A stretch of DNA of 64,000 bases from Rhodococcus marinonascens NBRC 14363 (GCF_001894885.1 NZ_BCXB01000001.1:372001-436000), one strand, 5' to 3'; counted from the first letter of the stretch, positions 51,160 to 59,507 are shown. Made by a program: numbers and translations. Notes: generated by a model from the sequence alone, not told the origin.

Positions 51160-51230
51160 TCGGGTTGCCCGATGTTTGGACCGGGTTACCCCATGGTTGG
51201 ACCTGTCGGGTTACCCGATGGTTGGACCTA
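51160..51230. repeat. Three tandem 23-25-bp units at the 3' end of the XPB gene
   Basis: Units begin at 51160 (TCGGGTTGCCCGATGTTTGG), 51183 (GGGTTACCCCATGGTTGGAC) and 51206 (TCGGGTTACCCGATGGTTGG). On the minus strand the last unit encodes the final residues GPTIG and the TAA of the helicase; the other two read as extra copies of that same end, GPTMG-TAA and GPNIG. Each unit also holds a CGGGTTACCCG-like palindrome. It is a small local amplification of a gene's 3' end. Confidence 0.75.
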
Positions 51231-52890
51231 GCAGGTCGTCGGCGTCGGTGATCCGGTAGGCGTAACCCTGCTCCGCAAGGAAGCGCTGCCGGTGGGCGGC
51301 GTATTCGGCGTCGAGGGTGTCGCGTGCCACCACCGAGTAGAAGTGGGCCTGGCCGCCGTCTTGCTTGGGTCGCAGCAGTCGGCCGAGCCGCTGAGCCTCC
51401 TCTTGTCGCGAACCGAACGTCCCCGAAACCTGGACGGCGACGGATGCTTCCGGGAGATCGATCGAGAAGTTGGCGACCTTGCTGACCACGAGGATCCCGA
51501 TCTCGCCCGCGCGGAACTTGTCGAACAGTTCCTCCCGGTCCTTGTTCTTGGTGGAGCCCTTGATGACCGGGGCGTCGAGGGCCTCGCCCAACTCGTCGAG
51601 TTGATCGAGATACGCGCCGATGACCAGCGTCGGTGCGTCGGTGTGCCGCGCCAGGATCGACTTCACCACCGCGGTCTTGGTGTGCGCGGTGGAACAGAGT
51701 TTGTAACGTTCGTCGGGTTCGGCGACCGCGTACGACATGCGTTCGGCGTCCGTAAGAGTCACCCGCACCTCGACACAGTCGGCAGGGGCGATCCACCCCT
51801 GTGCCTCGATGTCCTTCCACGGGGCGTCGTACCGCTTGGGCCCGATCAGGGAGAACACGTCGCCCTCGCGACCGTCTTCGCGTACCAGAGTGGCGGTGAG
51901 GCCGAGGCGTCGACGCGATTGCAGGTCAGCGGTCATCCGGAACACCGGTGCGGGAAGGAGATGGACCTCGTCGTAGATCACCAGTCCCCAATCGCGGGAA
52001 TCGAACAGTTCGAGGTGCTTATATTCGCCCTTAGTGCGTCGGGTGATCACCTGATACGTGGCGATCGTGACCGGACGGATCTCCTTGCGCTCGCCCGAGT
52101 ATTCACCGATCTCCTCCTCGGTGAGCGAGGTGCGCGCGATCAACTCGCGCTTCCACTGCCGTCCCGCGACGGTGTTGGTCACCAGAATCAGGGTGGTGGC
52201 CTTCGCTCTCGCCATCGCCGCCGCGCCGACCATCGTCTTGCCTGCGCCGCACGGGAGAACGACGACGCCGGAACCACCGGCCCAGAATGAGTCCACGGCC
52301 ATCGTCTGGTAGTCGCGCAAGTGCCAGTGACCGTCTGCGGACCCCGGTGAGGTGCCATCGAAGTCGAGGTCGATGGGATGGGCCTCGCCGTCGACGTATC
52401 CGGCGAGGTCCTCGGCAGGCCAGCCGACCTTGAGCAGCAACTGCTTGAGGCGCCCGCGCTCGCTGGGGTGCACCATGATGGTGTCGTCATCGACGCGCTC
52501 ACCTAGCATTGGCGCGATCTTCTTGTGTCGGGTGACCTCGGTGAGGACGGCGCGGTCGAGGCTGACGAGGGTCAACCCATAGGCAGGGCTCTTCACCAGT
52601 TGCAGGCGACCGTAGCGGGCCATTGTGTCGACGATGTCGACCAGCAACGGCTGAGGGACCGCGTATCGGGAGTAGTTGACCAGCGCGTCGACCACCTGCT
52701 CGGCGTCGTGACCGGCGGCCCGTGCATTCCACAATGCAAGGGGAGTGATCCGGTAGGTGTGCACGTGTTCGGGCGCGCGTTCGAGTTCCGCGAACGGCGC
52801 GATCGCCTGGCGGGCGTCGTTCGCGCGTTCGTGATCGACCTCCAACAGCAGGGTCTTGTCGGACTGGACGATCAACGGTCCGTCGGTCAC
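51211..52890 (-). CDS. DNA repair helicase XPB (ERCC3-type)
   Basis: About 559 residues. A superfamily-2 3'-5' helicase found in actinobacteria and archaea. The N-terminal XPB damage-recognition-like region (residues 1-150) precedes Walker A VVVLPCGAGKTMVGAAAMAR, motif II VIYDEVHLLPAPVF (DEVH), the RRRLGLTATLVREDG motif III/RED loop and the C-terminal motif VI QEEAQRLGRLLRPKQDGGQA. The GTG at 52890 follows GAGGAGGCTTCT. The gene for the helicase-associated protein lies directly upstream, and the two are conserved together in related genomes. Acts in nucleotide excision repair or transcription stress, by inference. Confidence 0.93.
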   Translation of the reverse strand: MTDGPLIVQSDKTLLLEVDHERANDARQAIAPFAELERAPEHVHTYRITPLALWNARAAGHDAEQVVDALVNYSRYAVPQPLLVDIVDTMARYGRLQLVKSPAYGLTLVSLDRAVLTEVTRHKKIAPMLGERVDDDTIMVHPSERGRLKQLLLKVGWPAEDLAGYVDGEAHPIDLDFDGTSPGSADGHWHLRDYQTMAVDSFWAGGSGVVVLPCGAGKTMVGAAAMARAKATTLILVTNTVAGRQWKRELIARTSLTEEEIGEYSGERKEIRPVTIATYQVITRRTKGEYKHLELFDSRDWGLVIYDEVHLLPAPVFRMTADLQSRRRLGLTATLVREDGREGDVFSLIGPKRYDAPWKDIEAQGWIAPADCVEVRVTLTDAERMSYAVAEPDERYKLCSTAHTKTAVVKSILARHTDAPTLVIGAYLDQLDELGEALDAPVIKGSTKNKDREELFDKFRAGEIGILVVSKVANFSIDLPEASVAVQVSGTFGSRQEEAQRLGRLLRPKQDGGQAHFYSVVARDTLDAEYAAHRQRFLAEQGYAYRITDADDLLGPTIG

Positions 52891-53005
52891 AGAAGCCTCC
52901 TCGTATACGGTCCCAGATGCGGTCAGCCTGTCCATTGTCCTGATATGTGCGCCGCGGCGCCACGCCGCTTACCGCCCGCTGCGCCGGGTACCGACATATT
53001 TCGGG

Positions 53006-55324
53006 TCAGTCGACCCTCGCGACGGACGTGATGCGATGGAGGGTGAACCGCCGAAGGCTGCCGCTCGCAGGGTCGAACGCGTCGAGTTGGCCGCCACCGA
53101 CGGCCACGGGATCGACGACGCGGTGGGACGCGACGCCCTGCGCATCGACGTAGCCGATGGCGATGCTGGCCCGCTCGCGCGCGGCGGCGGCGAGCAGTGC
53201 GACGGTCGCCGCGCTGCCGGCCCTTGAACCGTCGGAGCGGATGCGGCCGGAGCCCTGGGTCGATGCGGCGAGATCGCCCGCCCGGATAGTCCGTACCACT
53301 GCGGCGAGTTGGGCATCGGTGGGGACGGCCGGTGTTCGGTTGGCCGTGGCCTTGCGGCGGGTCAGCACACGCGCACCGCGCGCTCGTAGGTCGACGAGCG
53401 CGCCGGACGAATCTTCACCGGCAGGAGCGAAGCCTGCTCTGCGTAGTTCGCTGAGTACCGCACGCAGTGGCGCCTGCGAGACCGCCACGGTCGGTGCCAA
53501 CGCTCGCAGTGCCAGGGAAGCGGCCACCGGCGACGCAAGGACCTCCGCGAGTAGTGCGGGGTCCTCGCAGCGCACGAACGACGACGCGACACCGGCGCGC
53601 AATCGCCCGTGCCGTCTTGCAACATCGTCGATCAGGTACGACAGCGACTGCGGGACGGGAGTGCGTGATCGCGTGGAGAACAGGCGGTGGAGTTCTGCTG
53701 CCGTCATCCCGACGTCGAGTGCACGCCGGACGCTGGCCTCGCTGATCCGGTACATCGATGCCGCGCCCGCCGACTCGATGTCCGCAACCAGTGTGATCTG
53801 CTCGAGCAGGTCGGGAGTGAGCGGGCCCGGGGCGACCACGGTCAGGTCGGCCTGCACGAGCACGTGGTCGACAGGCTCGGGAAGGGACGAGTGCATCTCG
53901 GCCTCGGCGTCGCCGCCGTGCAACAGAGCCCGGCCTGATGAACTGAGGGCCCCGCGGGCGACAAGCCCGAGCGTGGCAGCCTCTTCGAGGGTGCGTTCCA
54001 CCGCGTGGACCCGAAGTCGGGTGCCCCAGCGGGGACGACGCCAGGCCAGTAGCCGGCTGACCTCTGCGGGCCCCGCCGCCTGTCCGCTGTCGAACTCAGC
54101 CAACAGTCCCAGTATCGCCTGCCGGTCGCGGGGTGCGGACGGCGCCCGCACCTCCTCGGAAAGTGCGGCGACAGGCTTGTCGTTGGCATCCCGCATGCCG
54201 ATCAACCACGCCATGCGGGGTAACGCCAGCCACGCTTCGGCGAGCGTGTGCCACCGCCGGGCCACTGGCGCGTGCAGCCAGTTGTCGACGGCCGCGGTCG
54301 GGGCCCAGTAACTCTCTCCGCCGCCCGCCGCTGGTACGTGGTCGGGGATGCCGTGGGCGATCAGCCCTGCGGCCGAGAGTAGTTCCGCGAGGAGGCTCAG
54401 CCGGTTCTCGTCGATGCCCGTCGTCTTGGATATGCGCCGGAGTTCACGGACCCCGAGGCCGCCCGCTCGCAACGCGGGCGCCGGGGCCTCGCCGAGGGCA
54501 TTGATCACGTCCTCGCAGTGGCGAACCAGTTCGAGTGCCTCGCCTGCTGCAGCGGCATTGACGTCGGCTGGTTTGTGCTTGCGTCCCGCCACCTTCGGCG
54601 GGGTGAGCGATGTGACATCGAAGACGGCCTCCCCACGTAGCACTTGCCGCACTTGGTGGTGCAGTTCGACGGTTTCCTCGTCGATCCGGCGCAGCAACCC
54701 CGCGGCGAGGAGTCGTTGGACAGGTCGGTCCGCCGGCGTTCCAGGGGCGGCGTCTCGGGTGCGCCCGATCGAACTAGACTTCGACAGTGTCTCGAGTATG
54801 TCGCGCTCGACGGTGTGCAACTCAGCAAGCGCGGCGGTGATCCCGGGTTCGTCGAGTGCCGCGGTGGGTTCTGCGCCGTGCCCGATGCGCCACGGGATGG
54901 TAGACGCCACGGCGGGGACGATGCGGAGGGTGGTCTTGTCGCCCCAGACGAGTGCCAGCGACCGCAGGGCCTCCAGGGTGGCGTCGACAGTCTTCTTCGA
55001 CGCCCGAGACCCCACCGCTTCCTGCAGGTTGGCCCGTGACACCACGTACTCGTCGGCCTGCTCGAGGGCGAGGAGTTCGAGGATGCCGAAGTCCAGAGCG
55101 GTGAGGCCGTCTGCCGCGCGCGCCAACGAGGCCCGCTGTTCGGCACGTCCGGCGAGGACGGCGACGGTTGCAGGTGGCGGTACCGCCAGGTCGGGGCGCT
55201 TGCGTAGTAGGTCCGTCAGTTCGGCGTCGCTGAACGCGGCCAACCACTCCGCGAAGCTGGCGACGCCACGCGGAGTGTCAGCGGCGACAGGAGTGCTCGC
55301 GGAAGTGTCGTCGGTGTCGGTCAT
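53006..55324 (-). CDS. XPB partner: helicase-associated/XPB-N domain protein
   Basis: A 772-residue, largely helical protein. Two regions stand out: the N-terminal SFAEWLAAFSDAELTDLLRK with RPDLAVPPPATVAVLAGRAE, then winged-helix-like units (LDFGILELLALEQADEYVVS). The middle contains DHVLVQADLTVVAPGPLTPD, the helicase_C_3/XPB N-terminal-like motif, and the end has RASIAIGYVDAQGVASHRVV. It belongs to the family encoded next to XPB in mycobacteria. Long unstructured Ala/Arg-rich stretches lie between domains. Probably a DNA-binding platform for the helicase; biochemical role unproven. Same strand as XPB, 115 bp upstream of it. Confidence 0.85.
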   Translation of the reverse strand: MTDTDDTSASTPVAADTPRGVASFAEWLAAFSDAELTDLLRKRPDLAVPPPATVAVLAGRAEQRASLARAADGLTALDFGILELLALEQADEYVVSRANLQEAVGSRASKKTVDATLEALRSLALVWGDKTTLRIVPAVASTIPWRIGHGAEPTAALDEPGITAALAELHTVERDILETLSKSSSIGRTRDAAPGTPADRPVQRLLAAGLLRRIDEETVELHHQVRQVLRGEAVFDVTSLTPPKVAGRKHKPADVNAAAAGEALELVRHCEDVINALGEAPAPALRAGGLGVRELRRISKTTGIDENRLSLLAELLSAAGLIAHGIPDHVPAAGGGESYWAPTAAVDNWLHAPVARRWHTLAEAWLALPRMAWLIGMRDANDKPVAALSEEVRAPSAPRDRQAILGLLAEFDSGQAAGPAEVSRLLAWRRPRWGTRLRVHAVERTLEEAATLGLVARGALSSSGRALLHGGDAEAEMHSSLPEPVDHVLVQADLTVVAPGPLTPDLLEQITLVADIESAGAASMYRISEASVRRALDVGMTAAELHRLFSTRSRTPVPQSLSYLIDDVARRHGRLRAGVASSFVRCEDPALLAEVLASPVAASLALRALAPTVAVSQAPLRAVLSELRRAGFAPAGEDSSGALVDLRARGARVLTRRKATANRTPAVPTDAQLAAVVRTIRAGDLAASTQGSGRIRSDGSRAGSAATVALLAAAARERASIAIGYVDAQGVASHRVVDPVAVGGGQLDAFDPASGSLRRFTLHRITSVARVD

Positions 55325-55456
55325 CGACTATCAGATTAGTTCTCCCAGGGCGCCATCCTCCGACCTGGGCAGAAAACATGCTGCTCCGGGCACGCTGAGG
55401 GCCTATTGAAGAGACCTGGGCTGTACGCCGCCGCGCGCTCCTGTCAAAATGACTCC

Positions 55457-55645
55457 GTGGCTAACAATTCGAAGCAGCAGTACGTGGATCCAGGGTGGCC
55501 CGAAACCGCCGACGGAGATCAGGCCGTGACCGAACTGTCATCGACCCGCGCGGGCGGGCTGTCTCCGTTCGGTGAGGACACCGAGTTCCCGTTGCCGGCG
55601 GACTCACTGCCGTACGCACACCCGTACACGGTGATCAACCGCTGA
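55457..55645 (+). CDS. Small conserved actinobacterial protein of unknown function
   Basis: 62 residues from the GTG at 55457. The sequence [20 protein letters not shown] is followed by [20 protein letters not shown], then [19 protein letters not shown]. The '[11 protein letters not shown]' ending is a conserved feature of a small family found next to the helicase block in mycolic-acid bacteria. It is divergent from the helicase-associated gene, and is followed by a hairpin terminator shared with rpf1. Confidence 0.7.
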   Translation: MANNSKQQYVDPGWPETADGDQAVTELSSTRAGGLSPFGEDTEFPLPADSLPYAHPYTVINR

Positions 55646-55649
55646 ACTA

Positions 55650-55697
55650 GCAGCAGACGAATGACCCTGCACGGGATCGGTGCAGGGCCACTCTGCT
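55650..55697. terminator. Bidirectional hairpin terminator between the small gene and rpf1
   Basis: CCCTGCAC (55665-55672) pairs with GTGCAGGG (55680-55687); outside it AGCAGA (from 55650) pairs with TCTGCT (from 55692), making a long interrupted stem. It lies between convergent genes, so it can end both transcripts. It resembles the perfect terminator of rpf2 at 57182. Confidence 0.7.
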
Positions 55698-55776
55698 GTT
55701 ACGGCGTGCCCCCCATGATGAGCGGTGTTGTCCCGGAAGCAGCGGTGACAAGTCCGATGCGCATTGTTGCGGGGGA

Positions 55777-56565
55777 CTACTGCGCGAACATCTTCAGGAT
55801 CTGGCCCATGCCCTGCACGATCTGGAGCGCGGCGTCGATCCCGTCCTGAATGTCTTCGGTGTCGGGTGCGTCCTGCGTGCCGTTGGGGAGAGATTGGGTC
55901 CCGGGGGCGCCGATCGCATCCTCGATCGTGTCTGCGTTCGATGAGGTGCTGGGTGGGCTCTGCGTGCCGTTGGGGACAGATTGGGTCCCGGAGGTGCCAA
56001 TCGTGTCTGCGTTCGATGAGGTGCTGGGTGGGCTCTGCGTGCCGTTGGGGAGAGATTGGGTCCCGGAGGTGCCGATCGTGTCTGCGTTCGATGAGGTGCT
56101 GGGTGCGCTCAGAGTTTGAGTGTCGGACACCTCGTGCACAGGCGCAGGGGCGTTGCGCTGGGTGGGTGCACTGTTCAGGCCGAGGTTCGAGGAACAGGTC
56201 GGCCATGCGCCCCAGCCTTGGGAGTCGAGAACCTTCTCGGCGACGACGATCTGCTGTTCGCGCGTGGCCTGGTTGGCGGTGGCGGCGTACTGGGTTCCAC
56301 CGTGTTCGTTCCAGGTGCTGTTTGAGAACTGGACTCCGCCCGCATAACCGTTTCCGGTGTTGATGCCCCAGTTTCCGCTGGACTCGCACTGCGCAAGGCG
56401 GTCCCAGTCGGAGTCGGGGGCCGCGTTCGCGGTGCCAGAGAAGGCTGCTCCTGCCACACCCATGATCGCACTGGTGACGGCGATCTTGGCGACGGTGCGG
56501 CCGGTGTTGCTCTGCTTGCGATGGCGTCCGCTCATTGTGGTCGAGATCATTGTGGTCGAGATCAT
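55777..56565 (-). CDS. Resuscitation-promoting factor 1 with C-terminal tandem repeats
   Basis: A secreted Rpf transglycosylase that cleaves cell-wall peptidoglycan and wakes dormant cells. Signal peptide: TVAKIAVTSAIMGVAGAAFS with GTANAAP cleavage. The lysozyme-like domain is DSDWDRLAQCESSGNWGINT (catalytic Glu in QCE), then GVQFSNSTWNEHGGTQYAAT and QIVVAEKVLDSQGWGAWPTC. The C-terminus carries three copies of a 25-28-residue Ser/Thr-rich repeat (STSSNADTIGTSGTQSLPNG type) and ends IVQGMGQILKMFAQ. Three ATGs (56565, 56550, 56535), 15 bp apart, are candidate starts; I take the first because it lies 8-10 bp after GGAGAGGA. It is one half of a tandem duplication with rpf2. Confidence 0.93.
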   Translation of the reverse strand: MISTTMISTTMSGRHRKQSNTGRTVAKIAVTSAIMGVAGAAFSGTANAAPDSDWDRLAQCESSGNWGINTGNGYAGGVQFSNSTWNEHGGTQYAATANQATREQQIVVAEKVLDSQGWGAWPTCSSNLGLNSAPTQRNAPAPVHEVSDTQTLSAPSTSSNADTIGTSGTQSLPNGTQSPPSTSSNADTIGTSGTQSVPNGTQSPPSTSSNADTIEDAIGAPGTQSLPNGTQDAPDTEDIQDGIDAALQIVQGMGQILKMFAQ

Positions 56566-56584
56566 TGTGGTTGAGTTCCTCTCC

Positions 56585-56772
56585 ACACGCGCCTGCGAGG
56601 TCAGCTGTCGGGTTCTGGCTGAGAGGTCGCCCGGCCTCGCCGCTCTCTGCTAGAGAGGGTCTGGCTTCACCCCAAGATTAAAGTGTGCGTGACACATTCG
56701 AATCGGTGTCCATCTGAGAACTTGCGTTCCCTGGAGGACCTTGGGTCCCCCGTCCTCGTCCCTGGAATGCTT
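56585..56772 (-). ncRNA. c-di-AMP (ydaO/yuaA) riboswitch, leader of rpf1
   Basis: Read on the minus strand, the leader shows the conserved core of the ydaO motif: CGGGGGACCCAAGG (near 56755-56740), TTGGGGTGAAGCC (near 56682-56669), and AACCCGACAGCTGACCTCGC followed by AGGCGCGT (56614-56588). The last block equals the 'CCGUCAGCUAACCUCGUAAGCG' signature of the Bacillus subtilis element. It ends just before the GGAGAGGA ribosome site. In actinobacteria c-di-AMP binding to this element turns rpf expression down. Exact 5' boundary not fixed. Confidence 0.92.
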
Positions 56773-57008
56773 CGTTGGGACTCCGATACCCGCGGGACGA
56801 GGCTTGGCGCGGCGGGTCGGACGCGGCCGATTTCCTCGACCGCTGATGAACGTAATAGGACAAAGCTGCGATGTCACTAGTTTGATAAAGCAACGTGTTT
56901 TTCGTCATTGCGAGGTTCCGTTTACGTGCACCCGAACTCTTCCCAGCTCGCAGTAGCGATGGGGCGTGTATATCGACACTCCGCCACGCCGCCGCTACTG
57001 TTCCGATA

Positions 57009-57024
57009 TGTGATAGAGATCACA
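57009..57024. promoter_or_regulatory. Perfect CRP/Cmr-type site upstream of rpf1
   Basis: TGTGATAGAGATCACA: TGTGA, six bases, TCACA, exactly the CRP consensus. It lies about 235 bp upstream of the riboswitch start on the minus strand. CRP control of rpf genes is known from mycobacteria and Streptomyces, which makes a functional site plausible. Confidence 0.75.
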
Positions 57025-57042
57025 TCGAAATGCGTCGCATTG

Positions 57043-57153
57043 TCGAGGCACGTCGACTAGGTCCTCGCTTTGGAGCATGAGGGAGATGGCGATCATCTCG
57101 AGATTCGCGTCAGCGAGGGGGGTGCCGATGATGGTGATAGCCATGGCAGTCGC
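57043..57153 (-). pseudogene. Leftover 3' end of a duplicated yccF
   Basis: The frame reads [20 protein letters not shown] and IAISLMLQSEDLVDVPR, matching the last 37 residues of the intact gene ([38 protein letters not shown]). The stop is lost and several residues have drifted. It shows that the duplicated unit reached from rpf into the end of yccF. Confidence 0.8.
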
Positions 57154-57181
57154 CGACGACGTGACCGATCGCAGGCAACAG

Positions 57182-57228
57182 GCAGAAGAGGGGCCCTGCA
57201 CCGGATCGGTGCAGGGCCCCTCTTCTGC
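57182..57228 (-). terminator. Perfect 22-bp hairpin, terminator of rpf2
   Basis: Arms 57182-57203 and 57207-57228 are exactly complementary over 22 bases (GCAGAAGAGGGGCCCTGCAC and two more), with a GAT loop. It lies 18 bp after the stop of rpf2. A U-run is lacking but the stem is exceptionally stable. Confidence 0.85.
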
Positions 57229-57245
57229 GAGGTTGAGGGGGGGGG

Positions 57246-57818
57246 CTACTGCGGGAGCAGTGCCTTGTTCGCGTCGATGAACTGCAGGATCTGGGGATCG
57301 ATCTGGAAGCCCTGAGCCTGGACGGCCTCGATCGCGGAGTCGACGACATCTGCGAACTGCGAGGTGCCGGGAGCGCTTTCCATGAAGCCGGTGATAGCCG
57401 GGGCCTCAGGGGTTTCGCGCACGGGAGCGGGGGCGTTGCGCTGGGTGGGTGCACTGTTCAGGCCGAGGTTCGAGGAACAGGACGGCCATGCGCCCCAGCC
57501 TTGGGAGTCGAGAACCTTCTCGGCGACGACGATCTGCTGTTCGCGGGTGGCCTGGTTGGCAGTGGCGGCGTATTGGGTTCCACCGTGCCCGCTCCAGGTG
57601 CTATTTGAGAACTGGAGTCCGCCCTGATAACCGTTTCCGGTGTTGATGCCCCAGTTTCCGCCGGACTCGCACTGCGCAAGGCGGTCCCAGTCGGAGTCGG
57701 GGGCCGCGTTCGCGGTGCCAGAGAAGGCCGCTCCTGCCACACCCATGATCGCACTGGTGACGGCAACCTTGGCGACGGTACGGCCGGTGTTACTCGGTTT
57801 GCGATGACGTCCGCTCAT
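57246..57818 (-). CDS. Resuscitation-promoting factor 2
   Basis: A 190-residue paralogue of rpf1. The N-terminal 130 residues are nearly identical: signal MSGRHRKPSNTGRTVAKVAV, domain DSDWDRLAQCESGGNWGINT with the catalytic Glu, and GLQFSNSTWSGHGGTQYAAT. The C-terminus differs: instead of repeats it has PAPVRETPEAPAITGFMESA and a helical end (DSAIEAVQAQGFQIDPQILQ). Start at the single ATG 57818 after GAGAGGAACTC. It is followed by a strong terminator and preceded by its own c-di-AMP riboswitch and CRP site. Confidence 0.94.
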   Translation of the reverse strand: MSGRHRKPSNTGRTVAKVAVTSAIMGVAGAAFSGTANAAPDSDWDRLAQCESGGNWGINTGNGYQGGLQFSNSTWSGHGGTQYAATANQATREQQIVVAEKVLDSQGWGAWPSCSSNLGLNSAPTQRNAPAPVRETPEAPAITGFMESAPGTSQFADVVDSAIEAVQAQGFQIDPQILQFIDANKALLPQ

Positions 57819-57837
57819 AGTGGTCGAGTTCCTCTCC

Positions 57838-58025
57838 ACACGCGCCTGCGAGGTCAGCTGTCGGGTTCGGGCTGAGAGGTCGCCCGGCCTCGCCACTCTC
57901 TGCTGGAGAGGGTCTGGCTTCACCCCAAGATTCGAGTGTGCGTGACACATTCGAATCGGTGTCCATCTGAGAACTTGCGTTCCCTGGAGGACCTTGGGTC
58001 CCCCGTCCTCGTCCCTGGAATGCTT
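57838..58025 (-). ncRNA. c-di-AMP (ydaO/yuaA) riboswitch, leader of rpf2
   Basis: Same core elements as the rpf1 leader, in the same order: CGGGGGACCCAAGG, TTGGGGTGAAGCC and AACCCGACAGCTGACCTCGC. The leader copies are very similar over about 190 bases. Changes from the first copy are few and mostly outside the core, so both are probably functional. Confidence 0.92.
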
Positions 58026-58257
58026 CGTTGGGACTCCGATACCCGCGGGACGAGGTTTGGCGCGGCGGGTCGGATGTGGCCGATTTCCTCGACCGCTGAT
58101 GACCGTAGTAGGACAAAGCTGCGATGTCACTATTTGATAACGCAAGGCGTGTTTGTCCGTTATTAGGTCCCGTTTGGGTACATGCGGACTCTTCCCTGCT
58201 CGTGGCGGTAGAACGGCCTGAATGTCGGTCCGTCACCGTATCGTTACCGCGCCGTTA

Positions 58258-58273
58258 TGTGATTAAGGTCACA
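58258..58273. promoter_or_regulatory. Perfect CRP/Cmr-type site upstream of rpf2
   Basis: TGTGATTAAGGTCACA, the exact TGTGA-N6-TCACA consensus, next to the stop of yccF. With the matching site at 57009, both rpf copies keep the motif although the spacer bases have diverged, a sign of selection on the arms. Confidence 0.8.
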
Positions 58274-58651
58274 TCAGCGAGGGGTATCGACTATGTCTTT
58301 GCCGAGTGGCATTAGCGAAATGGGGATCATCTTGAGGTTCGCGACGGCGAGGGGGATGCCGATGATGGTGATCGCCATGGCGATCGCGGTGAGAATGTGA
58401 CCGAGTGCGAGCCACAAGCCCGCGAAGATGAACCAGATGACGTTGCCGATCAGCGACCCCGCACCCGCCGTCGGTTTGTCGACCACGGTCTTGCCGAACG
58501 GCCACAGTGCGTAGACGCCCACCCGGAACGATGCGATGCCGAACGGAATGGTGATGATCAACAGGCAGCAGATGATGCCGGCAACGAAATACCCCAGCGC
58601 CAGCCACAGGCCGCCGAACAAGAGCCAGATGATATTGAGCAGCAGTCTCAT
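58274..58651 (-). CDS. yccF: YccF-family inner membrane protein
   Basis: 125 residues with two related halves: [20 protein letters not shown] and [20 protein letters not shown], each followed by [20 protein letters not shown] or [17 protein letters not shown]. The repeated [14 protein letters not shown] pattern defines the YccF domain. Function unknown. It lies directly upstream of the rpf2 promoter; its 3' end was copied along with rpf. Confidence 0.88.
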   Translation of the reverse strand: MRLLLNIIWLLFGGLWLALGYFVAGIICCLLIITIPFGIASFRVGVYALWPFGKTVVDKPTAGAGSLIGNVIWFIFAGLWLALGHILTAIAMAITIIGIPLAVANLKMIPISLMPLGKDIVDTPR

Positions 58652-58681
58652 GATCGCTCCATCGGTCGGTGGTCGAGATCG

Positions 58682-58921
58682 TCAGCGCGCGCGCCTGCCC
58701 TGCATCAGCGCCGCGACGATGCCGAGCAAGAATCCGATCGGGCAGGCGAGGGCGATGAGATACAGAACGAGTCCGGGTTTGTTGTCGGACAGGATCGGGG
58801 TCAGGAAGATCGCAACGATAGCCACGAAGCCGAGCGCGAACAGGGTGAGTGCGACCCGCAGGAAACCGTCGCTGGTCCGTGACGGGCGAGTGGTGCTCTC
58901 AGGAGTCGGTTCGTGGGCCAC
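58682..58921 (-). CDS. Small two-helix membrane protein
   Basis: About 80 residues from a GTG at 58921 ([17 protein letters not shown]). Two TM helices: [20 protein letters not shown] and [20 protein letters not shown], followed by a basic ALMQGRRAR tail. The arrangement suits a DUF2530-like or similar small membrane protein of this gene cluster; identification is not certain. Same strand as yccF, 30 bp apart. Confidence 0.6.
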   Translation of the reverse strand: MAHEPTPESTTRPSRTSDGFLRVALTLFALGFVAIVAIFLTPILSDNKPGLVLYLIALACPIGFLLGIVAALMQGRRAR

Positions 58922-59081
58922 AACTTGCAACGATAGTGCCTGGAAAGTGGAATGCTGGATAGGGTCCGCGCAAGGTAGACTGAGAGCGCTGCGCGTCCCG
59001 CACCAGAGGTGGGGGCGCGCTGTTTTGCATACTGCATATCAGTGCAAAAAATGCACTTCAAGGGATGAGCGGGTGAACGCG

Positions 59082-59495
59082 GTGCCGACCGGCAAGGTGA
59101 AGTGGTACGACGTCGAAAAAGGCTTCGGATTTCTGTCGCAGGAGGAGGGGGAAGACGTCTATGTGCGTTCGTCCGCTCTGCCCGACGGGATCGAGGGCCT
59201 CAAGGCCGGCCAGCGAGTCGAGTTCGGTATGGCTGCCGGACGTCGAGGTCCCCAAGCACTGAGCCTGAAGGTGCTCGACCCGGCGCCGTCGCTGCACCAG
59301 AAGAGCGTCGCCCGCAAAGAGCCCGCCGCCAAGAAGCACACGCCGGACGAACTCCACGGCATGGTCGAGGACATGATCACTCTGCTCGAGGCGACGGTTC
59401 AACCAGATCTGCGCAGGGGCAAGTACCCGGACCGCAAGACGGCCCAACGAATCTCCGAGGTAGTTCGCGCCGTCGCCCGCGAACTCGACAGCTGA
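59082..59495 (+). CDS. Cold-shock domain protein with C-terminal extension (CspB-like)
   Basis: 137 residues. The N-terminal cold-shock fold has [20 protein letters not shown] with RNP1 KGFGFL and [12 protein letters not shown] with RNP2-like features; this binds single-stranded nucleic acid. The C-terminal 65 residues ([40 protein letters not shown]) are conserved only in mycolic-acid bacteria. GTG at 59082 is preferred ([10 protein letters not shown]), matching the family start; 59073 is an alternative. Upstream, AGTGCA-N5-TGCACT (59041-59057) is a possible leader hairpin. Confidence 0.92.
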   Translation: MPTGKVKWYDVEKGFGFLSQEEGEDVYVRSSALPDGIEGLKAGQRVEFGMAAGRRGPQALSLKVLDPAPSLHQKSVARKEPAAKKHTPDELHGMVEDMITLLEATVQPDLRRGKYPDRKTAQRISEVVRAVARELDS

Positions 59496-59507
59496 CCTGC
59501 GTTCTCG

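Noticed and set aside
53157-54311. A long open frame antisense to the helicase-associated gene
   Set aside because: It is a shadow of the GC-rich coding strand: low-complexity Ser/Arg/Ala composition and no motif. Similar antisense frames occur at 7269-8009, 17122-17991 and 45850-47157.
59041-59057. AGTGCA-AAAAA-TGCACT as a regulator operator
   Set aside because: It could equally be a leader hairpin of the cold-shock gene; there is no supporting second site.
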